Notes: generated from the letters alone by a model not told the origin. A DNA stretch of 64,000 nucleotides from Sciurus carolinensis (GCF_902686445.1 NC_062213.1:140266491-140330490), one strand, 5' to 3'. Positions 12,481-24,591 are shown, counted from the stretch's first letter. Translations and numbers: made by a program.

Positions 12481-14224
12481 TTATTAGAAGTTCTTTACTA
12501 AGTACAATCAATACCAAAGAGAAGAATAATTTTATTCCACTTCTTGAAAGCAGTATCAACACTATGGACATAGGTTAAATAAATTCTACACTTTGGTCTT
12601 ATATTGGTCTATGTCTTCCCATATGCAAATTGTGCTTATTGTCTAGCACTGTTTCTAAAAGTCTCATTCCATCACAGTATCAGCTTGACTGTGATGAAAT
12701 CAGAACCTTGTCAACTAGTTAGGTGTAGGTGCAGATGAGGCTCCTTGAATAGTTTTATCTGAAGACTTGAACTAAAGACACAAGTTATATATTCCCCATA
12801 TATATAATGCAATGAATGTTAGGGCAGGCATAAGAAAATTGCTACTGGCACTCCTGATTTAAAAGGAGGATAAGAAACACAAAGGAGACACTAATCCATA
12901 ACATTTCTGAAATTGAGCCAGGAAAATGATGAAAATCTCTTGATACAGTTCCATTCCTTCATAGGAATGATTCTTCATGACTTGAAGTTCTACTCTCTGG
13001 GTGCTTGGCTCTACCCTCTGACTCATCTTCCCTTTTTCAAGAAGGTTGCCTTTGTTTTTAGCTGTATAATTTTCTTGAATTCTAAGTGGTCTCTTCTTTG
13101 TTTGTTGTGTCTGTGCCGTTCCATACAGACCTGACAGTGTTTCTGTGAATACAATTCTCTTTAAAACTTGGTAGATCTCCTATGACTATTATTATGTTTC
13201 ACTCTATTAGGCAAAGACATACCAACCATTTCCTTTAAAAGAAGTCCTTCTTTATCTTGGGCTTTTCCTGAGATGACTAAGGGAAAATGTTCTTCAGTGT
13301 TAAAAAGTTTCAACTACTGAATAGTTGAGAAGTTCTTTGAGGCTTACCTGTAGACTTTTCAAGGAGGTTTTTGTTGGACTGAACTGTGCAGCACTCCAAG
13401 ACAAAAAATACCAAAAACCTTTCTAAGATCCTATTAAGGAACATTGCAGTCATATCCATGATTCCATTTTCAACCATGTTTCTAGGCAGTGTTCTGAATT
13501 TGATTTTTGCTCATAAAACATTTATTATTTTAATACCGTTCTCCATGTAGGAAGGCTGAGAATTTTCAAAGCCTTGAAGTTCTGGTTCCCTTCTACATTT
13601 TCTGGTTCACTCCTACATTTTCTCTCCTCTCTCATATTATTTTAAACAAGAAGAAGAAGTGAGTTGGTCTTTTTACTACTTAGCAAAAAAAAGTTCAGCT
13701 GGATCACCTAGTTTATTAGGAACATTTTCTACCTTCCATGTTACTGTAGGTAATAACTTGCTAAAATTCTGTCATTAGATACTAGGGCTTTCCCCAATGT
13801 CCCCTAATTCTTCATTCACAGCTTTTCAAAGGGTATCCTGTTTCTGAAAACAGTATTTACAAGATTTTTTAAAGATCTTATAACTTATACTCAATGCCTG
13901 TTTCCAAAGTTACCCCCACATTTTGGGTGTTTGTTATAAACAGCACCCTTCTGCCAAATGCCCAAATATGTATTAATTTAAAATTGTCACTAAACAAACC
14001 ACTTCAAAAATTTTGTATCTTAGGGCAACAAACACCTGCATAATTTCTGAAGGCCAGGTATATGGAATATGGAAGCAGGTTAACTGGGTTGTTCTTACTC
14101 AGATTTTCTTATGGATTTGCAGTAAAGATGTGAGCCAGAGCTGTTGCCTTCTAATGATTGGCTGTGACTAGACAGTTTGCTCCATTGTGACATCAATTAT
14201 GTAACCAGTAGCAGAAGACCTCAA
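12481..14224. other. unclassified non-coding DNA
   Basis: No gene or clear repeat, apart from the 20-bp tandem duplication at 13581-13620. The 73-codon frame at 12913-13134 is hydrophobic by AT content and has no recognised family. Confidence 0.5.
13581..13623. repeat. 20-bp tandem duplication
   Basis: TCTGGTTCCCTTCTACATTT at 13581-13600 is followed directly by a copy with two substitutions at 13601-13620, then TCT. Confidence 0.88.
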
Positions 14225-14475
14225 TTCCTCTCCACGTGGTTCTCTCCAAAGGTCAATTGGTGTGTCCTCAACACTTGGCAGCTGACTTCCCCAGAACAGT
14301 GCAAAAGGAAAAAATCAGAAGCCACAAGTCTTCTATAACGTAGCCCAAGAAGTGATAGGTCACCTGCCATATTCTGTTGGTCATGTCAACCAATCCTAAT
14401 ACAGTATGGGAGGAAAATACACAAGGATACACATGGTGGCAGACATCATTAAGGGTCCTCCTGGAAGCATATGAG
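14225..14475 (-). mobile_element. ancient LTR-like repeat fragment
   Basis: Phrases 'tctccacgtggttctctcca', 'cctgccatattctgttggtc' and 'ggaggaaaatacacaagg' follow the 5' half of the LTR-like family seen at 12.1 kb, read on the minus strand. The overlapping antisense frames (14268-14495 and 14377-14580) are shadows. Confidence 0.4.
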
Positions 14476-14829
14476 TATCTAATTAATAGTTTCATATTGA
14501 TTGTGATTTATATCACTTATTTACTTGCTAAGATATTTATATGTAAGCAAAATCATAAACAAATGCAAGTTTATATATAAGTTTAAATATAAACAAATCC
14601 AAATATGTAAAATAGGAATACCGTAATTTTTTACACATATATATAATTAATATACAATATAATATATCATTAAATATTTCCCCTGTTAATTTTTACTTTT
14701 TAAAAATGTAGCTACTAAATAATTTAAACTCACATCTGGCTCATATTATATTTTTATTTAACATCACTAACCTGGGATATGAGAAAACATAAAAGAAAAA
14801 AAAATTAATAAAATCAGAGGGAAAAAAGT

Positions 14830-15060
14830 AGAAGACAAATTGTGAAGCATCTTGAATCCCTTTTGAGAGAGTTTAGATTTTTTTTTCTCTAAGCAATGAG
14901 GAGACCTGGAAAGTGAGCTGGGAAGTGACATTATCAGAGATGTGCTTCAGGGTGATTATATCTAACAGCAGGGAGTTGGATGGGTTACATCAAGAACACA
15001 CCAAGAAAGATCCACAAGGCTTGAGCCCAAGAGAAATGAAAAATTTTAGTCATGTCCTTA
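14830..15060 (-). mobile_element. L2 LINE relic (internal part)
   Basis: 'gaagcatcttgaatcccttt', 'agcaatgaggagacctggaa' and 'gggaagtgacattatcagag' follow the internal segment of L2 read on the minus strand. It has the same orientation as the relic at 11.4-11.8 kb, so the two could be one element separated by a 3-kb insertion. Confidence 0.45.
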
Positions 15061-16430
15061 GGGGATCATAGTTGCAGGCTTGCAAAGGAAGAGTACATTA
15101 AAGGGAACAGGGGTGGATGCTTGAAGAATTTTTCACTTAGAAAGTCCAGCAGGGAAAAGACCAGAGAAAGGAGAGGGAAGGAATTGCCAAACTTTGGAGA
15201 ATAAATAAATTTGGGCAGCAAATTTACTTTTGCTACCCACTCTGGGGGATGTAATCCTGGATTCTAGATTGAAGTTTCCTGTTCTAGGAGGCTCTAGATG
15301 TGCCGAGAAGCATTCCAGAGCAGCAACTCTACTGAATGATTTTTCCCTTCACCTGGAAACCATATTGCCAACAGGTGGTGACCTCCAGATCCAATGACTG
15401 GCAGAGCTCCAATTAAGATATCTCTTTTTAAAACTCTTGCCAGCTCCTATACTCTATCAGACTTCTGGGAAGGAGGCTGTGGTGGGTAAGCAGTTTTGGT
15501 GTCATCCAGAGCTCTGGTCTAAGTGTTTATGATGTGCTGCTATAGAAGAGGAAGTGAAAAGAACAGCTGGCTTTATTCAGTTGAGATTGAAAAGGCTTTT
15601 AATGAAAAGTTTAAATTACTCTCCCATCTTGAAAAAAATGCTTTGTCAGTAGCCCTACAAATGGTGAACTCAGTAGCATTTTGGATTATAGAATATATAA
15701 TTCTTAAAGTTTTTAGATATACATTTCAAGTAACTTTTTCCCTTGTGCCAAACCTATTTTCTAAATTTTTATGTCAATTTCATATTATGTTACATAAACC
15801 ACTGTTGTTTAAGTCTTCTGTAAAAATTGATGTTAAAGATACCACTCACTTGTTGACAATGGAAAAAATTTAATCCTGCAAATAAAAGAAAGCAAAACAG
15901 TTAAAAAAATGCAATCATTTACATGCAAGGAATTTCTTAATTATTTTTCCATTTGCTATCACTAAATTTTAAAGCATCGCATGCTATGATTGAGTCTAAT
16001 CTTGTAAACAGAACCTTGAGAAATGAAGAAAGTTTTTATTTTTATGTTATTTTTCTCCCTTAAACTTTCTGGTAATTTGAGATGTACAGTTGCCAGGAGA
16101 AATTTTTTTTTTTTATGCCCACTAGTAATTGGAACAAGTTCAACAGTTCTCATAAGACATTAAACAATCTTATTTACCGCATTGTTAAGACATGTTCAGT
16201 CAATTATATTTGATGATGAATGTGTGAATATTTATTTTTCCATCAATATGAACAGGTTTTCTTTTTGATCAAGTAATTTTTATAGGTTAATTATATCCTG
16301 AAAGTAAGGAAATCACACAGGTGATTGCCATTACAATTCCAAGAGCGATTTAAAATTTAAAAAAATAATAAAATCATTCTTTATTCTGGGTACTTAGCAA
16401 GGTAGTGTGCATGCTTAATTTTTTTCCTAC
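15061..16430. other. unclassified non-coding DNA
   Basis: The longest frame is 116 codons at 15523-15873 on the plus strand. It has no recognised domain, is rich in AT-type codons, and has no supporting splice or poly(A) context that I can see. Nothing else was identified. Confidence 0.5.
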
Positions 16431-16497
16431 TTTTTTTTATTGGTGCATTATAGTTGTACATAATAACGGGATTTGTTTTTATATATTGGCACATACA
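16431..16497 (-). mobile_element. L1 3' end, short 5'-truncated insertion
   Basis: TTTTTTTTATTGGTGCATTA then TAGTTGTACATAATAACGGG and ATTTGTTTTTATATATTGGC is the reverse complement of an L1 3' UTR end plus oligo(A), as I remember it from squirrel genomes. Only about 65 bp is present. Confidence 0.65.
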
Positions 16498-16659
16498 TAG
16501 TGAGCATGTTTCAAAAACACTTCACATGTCCTTTTTTGTAAAAAATATGGCCTTGCCCATTGTATTTGGTGAATAAGGGAGAGTTGGGTGGGAGATAATG
16601 AATCTCCACTCAAATGAAAATAAACATGAAATCTATATCTCGATTGCTTGTTTCTTCTC

Positions 16660-16850
16660 ATGCATTCAACCAATATTTATTAAGCAACTACTTTATGTAA
16701 GGCATGCTGATAGATACTGGGTAATGCAAAGTTTAATATAAAACTGTTTCCTCTCCCAACATGATTATACAGAAACCATTACAGGAAGAAAATATGTATA
16801 CAATCAAATACAATGCAAAATGATAAATACTCTGTATTACATTTGATATG
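16660..16850 (-). mobile_element. L2 LINE 3' end relic
   Basis: The start is ATTCAACCAATATTTATTAA and GCAACTACTTTATGTAAGGC, the reverse complement of the characteristic L2 terminus. It is followed by 'gatagatactgggtaatgca' and 'aaatgataaatactctgta'. Confidence 0.7.
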
Positions 16851-18214
16851 TTGCAAAGCATTTTCATATATATTAATTCATTTCATTTGATCCTGATAAC
16901 AAACGCATTTATTAGATAACTTACTAACCTGACTCATCAATTAATATAATGGGAAGCTGAGACACAGGAGAGGATTCTACTCCCTACCCTCAAAGGAAAA
17001 CAGAAGATATAGACTGGGATTCCATCAATATTCTCCTAAAAATGTACAATGGAATTTGCAATAAAAGGGAATTTTTTTTAAAGTGGTGATGATGATGATG
17101 ATGTTTTACAGAAAAGTTGATGTTAGAACAAATTCCTGGTAGACTAATAGCATTTAACTCAGAAGGAAGGAGCACTCCAGCAAAGTGACTTGGTAGTTGT
17201 GTGGTGGTGTTTTCACAAATGGGAGGTGCTAGGATCAGTGATTCTGGAATTGTGGGCAGTGGGCAGGAAGGTAGATGTAGGTTGTTATCCTGAGCAGCTT
17301 CTCCTTTTTCCCCCAAATTAAAGGGAACATTTGAGAAATACCTTTTTCTCAAAACCTTTTTATTCTTGAAGACTTTATTTAGTTCTTAAAGACCTTAAGT
17401 GTTTAAGCAAAAGAGTAAAATGGTAGATTTTGCCTATTAAGACAACTTAGGTGTGCACACAGAGAACCAACTGGAGACAGGGCTTAGCGGGGCACACCAA
17501 CTAGAGCCATGGGAATGCGGGAAGAAGGAGTGTGCAGAATCCAGAAACATTTTTTTACATCAAAGTTTTGTTTACATCAAAAGTAGTTGGTGAAGCCTGA
17601 GGAACGTTTCTCAGGCTCCACTTACTGCCAAGGGATTTAGCACTCAGAAAGGTATAAAAAAAGACAATTAGACCCATTTTGCTAGAAATACCTGTGTGAC
17701 CAGTTTAATAAGAGAACCCCTATAACTGCCGTTGATGAATCTGCCAGAAACCATGAGTCTGGCAGGCAAAAAGGTAAAATCCCAAGATGTAAACAAATAT
17801 CTCTTAACTTGTAAAGAAAATCTTTTTGATTTTCATTCTGTGTAAGGATATATTACAAGCTACAATTAGAATAACTATATCCTACAGGGATTTTTGCATT
17901 CTGAATAGGTAGTTAAAAATGGTTTCCTCAGCTTGAAGTGGCACATCTTGCTATCACTTGTCAGCTCTTTAAATGTGTCAGAGTTAGGAAATGTGTCATT
18001 GATTCCAGCATTCTCTGTGATGTGGGCCGACTTAGTGCTACTCAGCTAACAAAACAGCAATGAAGGGCAAGGTCCCAGGGCCAGTCATCTGTCCTCAGGG
18101 AAGGAGCTGGCAGCTTATCAGGCTATCAAGCACTTGTTGGGAGTCGCAGTCGCTCAGTAGCACTCTTACCCAAAGGCACTGAAAATGCTTCCGTTTTCCT
18201 TAATAATACTGAGC
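16851..18214. other. unclassified non-coding DNA
   Basis: Contains a short (GAT)n run at 17085-17104, which produces the His run in a 120-codon minus-strand frame (16990-17352). No gene evidence. The remainder is unclassified. Confidence 0.5.
17083..17105. repeat. (GAT)n microsatellite
   Basis: About seven GTG/GAT trinucleotides (GGTGATGATGATGATGATG). Read on the minus strand it gives the His repeat of a spurious frame. Confidence 0.9.
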
Positions 18215-18390
18215 ATTTTCGTAGCAGTTTCTAATCTTTAATTAGTTAATCAGAACACCATCCCTGTGAGATAGGTAAGGATAATTATCCTCATTTTACA
18301 GATGAGAAAACAAACACTAAGAGGTTAAATGACTTTGACAAGGTTATTTAGTGAGCTGAGGAGGCAGAGCCAATATGCAGACAACTTTCA
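18215..18390 (-). mobile_element. MIR SINE relic
   Basis: The plus strand reads CTCATTTTACAGATGAGAAA, 'acaaacactaagaggttaaa', TGACTTTGACAAGG and 'aggcagagccaatatgcaga'. This is the reverse complement of the conserved MIR core and tRNA-derived head. Confidence 0.8.
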
Positions 18391-20040
18391 GACCTGGAAA
18401 AATAAAATGCTCTTTTCTTCAGCACACAGCAAATATAATTCTAATAATGCTTAAGCAATCCATATGATGTAATTGTTTTCCTTTTTATCTAGATGACTTA
18501 GGGCCTTAAACCGAGTCCTTGGAATCATCAATTAGTGATGGGTCGTGACTAATATGGCAGCATGTGCTGCTGTTGGCTGCCACCAGGGCTAAACTGGCTA
18601 CAAATGCTGGAGGAGAATGTAAGCAGATTACAAAAGAAGTATCATAGAGAGTCCCTTTGACTCTGGGTTCAATTGAAAGGGAATTAATTTTAATAGTCTT
18701 CCATAAGGATAAAGAACACTCAAGAGCTAGTAGTTCAAGCGAAGCAAGTATCAAACTATTAGGAACAAGTCAAGACTAATTTTAAATCATGTGATTTTAA
18801 CCCTGTCCATCTACAATGGAAATAAATTATCAGCTATATTCTGGAAATATTGTGCATCATTATTTGCCAAAAATGACCAAAGAAGTGGTAGATTCTCTGT
18901 ATTTCAGCATCATTGATTAAGAACTAAGTTTAAGTAGAAATTTAAAATTTGATATCTATAGTTCAGATATTTTGAAATAAATGATTTTACCAAAATAGCG
19001 AATCCATTAACAATAACAAAAATATCCGAAGTTTATGTTTTTCTCATCCCCTATTTCCACAATCTAATGTGTTCACTGCATTACTGGAATCATTTCAGTA
19101 GTATTTTTCCACACTAGCAATTGTCATTCAGATTGTAAAATCATAACCCCTCATCAACATTAATAGACATTCATAAGCTGCCCACTTGTGTATCAGCTTC
19201 CGTGGAACTGATGTTGCACAACACCAGTGTCTCAACATTTATGTAGACACCATAGACATTATATTACCCAAGAGTCATAAAACTTGCAATTCTTTGGCTA
19301 GTGTAGGTGTGCTTGCAATACTAGAATTTTTATATATGTACAATAGGTTTCTCCATCTAAAACTCATGCATGTCCTAGAAACAAACAATTTCCTGGGAAA
19401 GACCTTAGGAACATAAAGCAAGAAAAATTCACTATAAATAACAGTAAATCTGTCTTTTATATCCTTCATTCAATTTGTATAATGTGTATTATATTTTTAA
19501 TTTCATGTGTTTTTCTTCTCCCATGAAAAGAGAAATTTTAAACTCGAATATAGTTAATGATGGTCTCAATATTCCTGTATAGAGATAGTCTTATCTAATT
19601 TCAAAGCATTAAAGGGCAACTTCAATTGTTTAATGAAGTTTTCTTAGAACCGGGTAGGGAATATTCATCTTATCCTTGTAAGATTGAAAGATTTGTAAGA
19701 TTTCCTATTTTCCTTAGTCATTGTTCATTTTCCTCAAAGTTCATCTCTATCTCTGTTTTCAAATGCTCCTTCTTACTCTCTCACCAAAACCTTCCTTTTG
19801 ACATTCTTCTTTTCCCCACTGTTCTTTCTTAGGCCACTTCACACCCTCTCTGGTCCTGTATCTTTAGGCTGAATCCAGATTCATCTGCTTCCCCTTTCCT
19901 TTTCCACTATAAAACAACCCAATCTTCTGTTGACTTTGCTCACACAGAGTCTTAACCATCTGCTCAGCAAAACTTTGGAACTTCCTCAAGAACCAATTTC
20001 CTTAAACAGTACAAGAGAAAGAAAATGTAAATATTTACCA
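18391..20040. other. unclassified non-coding DNA
   Basis: No recognisable gene or repeat. The frames at 18506-18754, 19186-19416, 19275-19469 and 19626-19832 lack family features, and two of them overlap in antisense. Confidence 0.5.
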
Positions 20041-20740
20041 TTCAATCTTTTCCTTTTAAATTGAGGGATAAAAGAAAAAGACTAGAGGCCCTATGAAAAA
20101 TGAATGGGAAACAGGAGAGTGAAATATTAACTCTGATACCTGTAAAACTGGCAAAGGTGAAACAACCGATAAAGGTCCCATAGACAGAGAAATTGAAAAG
20201 CAGTCTTACAGGTCTAGAGATTTGCCTCTGTGAAATCAAAAAAGGAAAAGGGAACCCATCAGATATCATAGCAGCAAACACGCCTCCCCCCAGCAGGACA
20301 GCACTTTCCCCAGCAGGGGCGACTCTGTCCTGTATGAGCCTCTGGGAATCAGTGTTCACAATCAATCTCTATTGAGCCGGGACAATTTCAGTCTACTGAA
20401 TGAATCTTTGAAAACCTACTAAAGGAAACCTCTACAGAGGGACTTACTGCAGCACAGCAATCCTAACAATAGCAAAGGAAGGTCAGAGGCCTCCCACAGG
20501 ATGGTCACCCACCACCAAAGCCTCAGGGCGATCTTTTTATTTCTTCTACAACCACTGAGGGCATCCGATTGGTTCAGGAAAACTAGGGGAAAGAGAAATT
20601 TAAAAAAATTAGAACAACACTAACATATCAGAAGGGGTGAAGGAAATGCTACTGAGGTTTTGCAAGAGAGGTGTATTTAATGCTGCCATAATGGCAAGAT
20701 GGCGGGTTATAGGTTCCTTGCTGGGGAGGACCGGATGGGA
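20041..20740. other. unclassified CpG-containing block with a YY1-like motif
   Basis: Compared with its surroundings this block carries more C+G and scattered CpGs (near 20280, 20317, 20376, 20529, 20567, 20703 and 20732). It has a doubled CCCAGCAGG phrase at about 20287-20318. AAGATGGCGG at 20696-20705 is a good match to the YY1 core. A 107-codon minus-strand frame and a 60-codon plus-strand frame overlap here without domains. It could be an unrecognised LTR or a regulatory island. Confidence 0.35.
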
Positions 20741-21327
20741 TGTCAGCTCATGCCTATGAATGTTGTGTTTGAGCAGACTACAAAGAAAATGAGGTTATCA
20801 CTGGGAAGATCTCATCCAATTCTTCCAAATCAAAGAGAGGAGGAGTGGGTTGGCAGTAGATAATGAAGACACTGGAAGGAGGAAGTTTGCCAACTATGTA
20901 AAAGTGGCTTATTAAGAAAATGGGGGGAGGCATGAATCAACTTATTTCTGAAGATACAGAAGGGTACAGTATCACTAATGAATATAAAGTAGAGGGTGTG
21001 ACAGAAAAAAGCAATAAATAAATAAATGCAAATAAATGTATTATTCAGGGTTTCCAGTTTTCTGGACACGCTTTCAGTCAGTCAAGCAGCTATATAAAAT
21101 ATCACAATACACAAACAAATTACAAGCTGAAAGACATACCAGAAACAGATAATAATGCCTTGCAGAAAGAAACTGTGCTGAAGATGTTTCCATAAAATTC
21201 CCAAATTCAGTCTTTGTGAAACTTCAAAAGTGATTAATTAAACAACTATTTAAACTTGTAATCCACACAAAAAAAACTGGAGTTACAAAAAGGGAAGTAA
21301 ATAAATAATATGTTCAAAGAGATTCAC
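20741..21327. other. unclassified non-coding DNA
   Basis: Nothing recognised, apart from an A/AATA-rich run near 21006-21036. Confidence 0.5.
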
Positions 21328-21490
21328 AGCCTCTCAACATTGTGTGAGCATCAGAATCTCCTAGAAGTTGACTTGTCAAAACACAGATTTCTGGGCTCCA
21401 TTCCCAGGGAATCTGATTTAGTTCCTCTGGGGTGGAGCCAAATACTTTGCAGATGCTACAGTCTATGGACCCAGCTTTGAGTAGCACTGA
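21328..21490 (+). mobile_element. MER5A-type (hAT-Charlie) MITE
   Basis: Ordered matches to MER5A: 'gagcatcagaatctcctaga', 'tcaaaacacagatttctggg', 'gggaatctgatttagttcct', 'ctggggtggagcc' and 'tttgagtagcactga'. It is non-autonomous and carries no coding capacity. Confidence 0.8.
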
Positions 21491-22370
21491 CTTAAAATAT
21501 GTAAGCATATCTTGGACATTTAGTTTTTCTGTAAGTTGAGATTTTTCACAAGTAGTCCATCACCTGGGGCCTGAATTTCAGAACAGTTCACTGAGACATC
21601 TCACGGCAATCTCTTAATCTCCATGCACCTCGATTTCCCTTTAAGTGGCATTAAGATAGCTACCCTTAATTTTCTAGCGTGGTTTGATAATTGGGTGCTC
21701 TCTTAATTGTGGGTGAGGTCCATAATTATACAATTAAAGTTTTAAACTTTTTGAAATTCTAATATGGAAAGTGCTCTCACTCAAGTGTCCTTATTAAAAC
21801 CCCTGTAATATCCACCCAGGCCAGCAGAAGCTGTTCTACCATAGCCACTCACTCGTGCCCTAGATAGTAATTATAGAAAACTTATGACTTTTCTATTTGT
21901 AAAGGCTGAAGTTTGGGAGGAAATAAGCAGCTTCCAAATGTCAAGCACTCACCAGAGCCTCCTACTCCACTGAAGAGGATGCTGCAGCTGCATCTAAGGA
22001 TGGGAGTGTTTCTGATATTAGAAAAGGGATTTACTCTGACCAGACTGGAATTGACCTGTGGGGCTAAGAGTCATTGGTTCAGTCGACCTTTTCTGTAAGA
22101 AGGAGAACATTCTGACCATGTTTCGGCCACGGACTTTTTATTCTCTAGTCTGACCCTATTTCTGGACACTTACTTAGCTAAGGAAAAGCAAGTGAATAAA
22201 GACTTTACTTATGTGTTTTGGTAATTTCTTCCTAAATTATACAATGAAATCGCATCTTTTCTTGAAAAACAAAATCTTCTTTACCAGACACATCACATCG
22301 TATAAGTTCTTTAAAATACCATTTTACTATGATAATATAAATAGTAAGTTAACTAGTGTTATTTTGTTTA
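21491..22370. other. unclassified non-coding DNA
   Basis: No gene or repeat recognised. The frames at 21913-22098 and 22211-22411 are not supported, and the second runs into the SINE. Confidence 0.5.
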
Positions 22371-22373
22371 TTT

Positions 22374-22571
22374 TGTACCAGGAATTGAACCCAGGGGCAT
22401 TTAACCACTGAAGCACATCCCCAGCCCTTTTTTTATATTTTATTTAAAGACAGGATCTCTCTAAGTTGCTTTAGGGTCTCGCTAAGATGCTGAGGCTGGC
22501 TTTGAACTTGCAGTACTCCTGCCTCAACCCCAGAGCTGCTGGGATTACAGGCAGGCACCACCAAGCCCTAT
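22374..22571 (-). mobile_element. B1-dID composite SINE, minus strand
   Basis: On the plus strand the ID part comes first (22374-22428; GAATTGAACCCAGGGGCATT ... AAGCACATCCCCAGCCC). A T-rich linker follows, then the complement of the B1 head (22440-22570), including GCTGGGATTACAGGCAGGCA. The structure is complete and divergence moderate. Confidence 0.9.
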
Positions 22572-22606
22572 AGTTCAGTAGTTTTGCCAATGAAAATACC
22601 AAGCTC

Positions 22607-22711
22607 ATTCATCTCTCCTTCCTTCTTTACTTGCCTTGTTTCTCCTTTGTATTTATTTTCCTTTTCCATTTTTCCTTTCCTGCCCCTTTACTTGTCTACT
22701 TTCCTCCCACT
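22607..22711. repeat. pyrimidine-rich low-complexity tract
   Basis: TTC, TCC and CTTT units on the plus strand with few purines. It accounts for the 60-codon Phe/Ser/Leu-rich frame starting at 22584. Confidence 0.75.
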
Positions 22712-23435
22712 AAAGGGACATTACATGATTCCAGTTAAAGCTCTCCTCATCATCATGATAAACTGATTCAACACCATTAAGTACAATCATGCAGTGTTTT
22801 CATCACCGTCGACTTTGGAACCAGAGATGTCAAACATGTTACTCCCCTTCTATCTCTCCTTCCCACAGCTTCTAAGATAGTACAATCTTTAGTCTACTGT
22901 CACCTTCCCATTTATAACTACATGAGAAAAGTTATTTCCTCTTTCTGCCTCCCTTGTCCCCAATACTATATACTGCCAATGTTATTTCTGTTGTTTATTC
23001 CCTTTGTTCATTTACCAGCAATTATTTACAGCTCCTCAATGAAAATAAATTGGCTAGCAAAGCTGTCATTGGACAATGTTTTAAATTTCCCTTGATGGTG
23101 GAAAGAAGTGAAAATGACTTCTTGTGAAGTACCCATGCTCTAGATTGTCCTATTAACTATTTAAGTGAGCATGCAAGATTATTACTTCAAAGCCCCATCT
23201 ACTGCAATTATGTCTAAGCATGCCTTCACTGAAAAGATCCTGGTTATGATGTCTAGAGGTCACGTTCAAGTTAAAATCCTGCCTCTCCTTTCATAATAAA
23301 ATGTAATTTTCTCATAGTCGCAGGTTATGGATGCAAAGGGTGTGTGCAGCACAGTCTTATCAGGGTTGCAGCTCAAATCGAGAGATGTTCTCTTAGATAA
23401 ATAGCACAGTGTTGCTTCAAACATCATTTTATTGC
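22712..23435. other. unclassified non-coding DNA upstream of the RT relic
   Basis: No repeat identified. I looked in all plus frames for upstream RT-domain motifs (an AF-D type motif of the palm) at 23230-23440 and found none convincing. Confidence 0.5.
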
Positions 23436-23439
23436 CTAA

Positions 23440-24018
23440 TTGGTAGCACATACTTCTTTGCGGGATAAATGGAATGGACTAGGTATGGTATCATCCTTAA
23501 TTAATTGGTGTGCTCGCTACTTAAGAGGGCACACACCACTTGTGTTATTAAACAGTGTCATGTCAGATTTAATGGATGTCATTATGGGGGTTCCTCAGGG
23601 ATCAATCCTTGGACCATTGTTATTTATGATCTTTATAAATGAGCTGACATGGCAGTGTGCTGAGTGTAGTGTGTATCTTTATGCTGATGGTCACACTCCT
23701 GGGTGGAACTTAGTCATTGAGTGAACTTTGAAGTTGCCTTGTTCAGCTTCAAAGATGGAAATTGAAATGATTGAAATAAGGCAAAGAGAAACATTTAGCT
23801 CTTTTGTGGAGGAATTCTCCAATACCATGCATGCAAAGATAAGAATTAAATGCTCAGGCATTTCTATGGTTAGAATAATTTTAGGGAAAATGCTGTTACT
23901 GTATTGGCAAATATGTTTACATTTAATTCACACAAAGCAAATTGTATTCAGACAGATAACTCAGAATGTTTTGATTCTGAATATTTTGACAAGTTTCTGC
24001 CATGGAAATACTGAGTAG
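23440..24018 (+). pseudogene. reverse-transcriptase relic of a non-LTR retrotransposon (family unknown)
   Basis: An open stretch of 94 codons (23440-23724) carries three ordered RT-palm landmarks. A helix region (LINWCARYLRG) comes first, then GVPQGSILGPLLF at 23587-23625 followed by IFINEL, then LYADG at 23677-23691. In active enzymes the last motif is YADD; the second Asp codon GAT is GGT here, so the copy is catalytically dead. After the TGA at 23722-23724 the same frame stays open for another 97 codons to 24018 with no clear motif. The arrangement fits the jockey/CR1/L2/Rex-like superclade, not L1 (FADD) or RTE. It is unlike my memory of mammalian L2, which has a different residue series after PLLF. 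The fragment lacks endonuclease, N-terminal RT and C-terminal parts. An L2 3' end follows at 24.05 kb, but continuity is not shown. Confidence 0.75.
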
Positions 24019-24054
24019 TAAGGGAGCTTGCTTGATTTTAGGCCTAGATTTAGC

Positions 24055-24228
24055 CTCTTCCTAAGGTTTCTTCCTGACCTCCCCAGTCTGCTTCAGGTAA
24101 GCTTGCCATATATTCACATGGAAACTTGTATTCACTTTTCAGTCTTCTCACCAGATATTCAGCATTTGAGGACAGGACTTTGGTTTTTACTTGACAGTCC
24201 CAGAACTTAGCATAGGCTATCTCTTAGC
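24055..24228 (+). mobile_element. L2 LINE 3' end relic
   Basis: 'ttcttcctgacctccccagt', then 'ttgaggacaggactttggtt', then 'agaacttagcataggctatc' are in the order of the L2 3' end. A run of 15 A follows at 24233-24247. Confidence 0.55.
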
Positions 24229-24591
24229 TACTAAAAAAAAAAAAAAAGTTTATGGAATAAGTGTATCAGTAGCAATAGATGTTTTAGTAAAGAGAGCGGG
24301 AAAAAGGTGTTTTGGAAGGGAGGAAGGAGTTTAACAAAAAGAGTGGGAATGGCATAAATGTGGGGACTACTGGAGATTAGAGGGCAGGGCAAGCTGCCCA
24401 TGGAGAAAGGGAGACATAATCCTTCAAGACTTGCAACTGTAGCGCTTCAGTGGGTGTAGACACTGAAGCTCACAGTGAGGACAGATCAACTGCAGTAGCC
24501 TTGGAAGAACAAGAGCTTATAAAGGAGTCTGAGAATCTGTGATGTGGCTGAAAGAGACTGAGCAGCTACCACCTCTGGTAGATGCAATCTT
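24229..24591. other. A15 tract and unclassified purine-rich DNA
   Basis: An uninterrupted 15-A run (24233-24247) is followed by purine-rich sequence with no gene and no recognised family. Confidence 0.6.

Noticed and set aside
15523..15873. 116-codon plus-strand frame
   Set aside because: No domain, AT-driven residue composition, no exon or promoter context visible.
23266..23451. 61-codon minus-strand frame next to the RT relic as part of the same element
   Set aside because: It is on the opposite strand, has no RT, endonuclease or nucleic-acid-binding motif, and begins at an arbitrary point.
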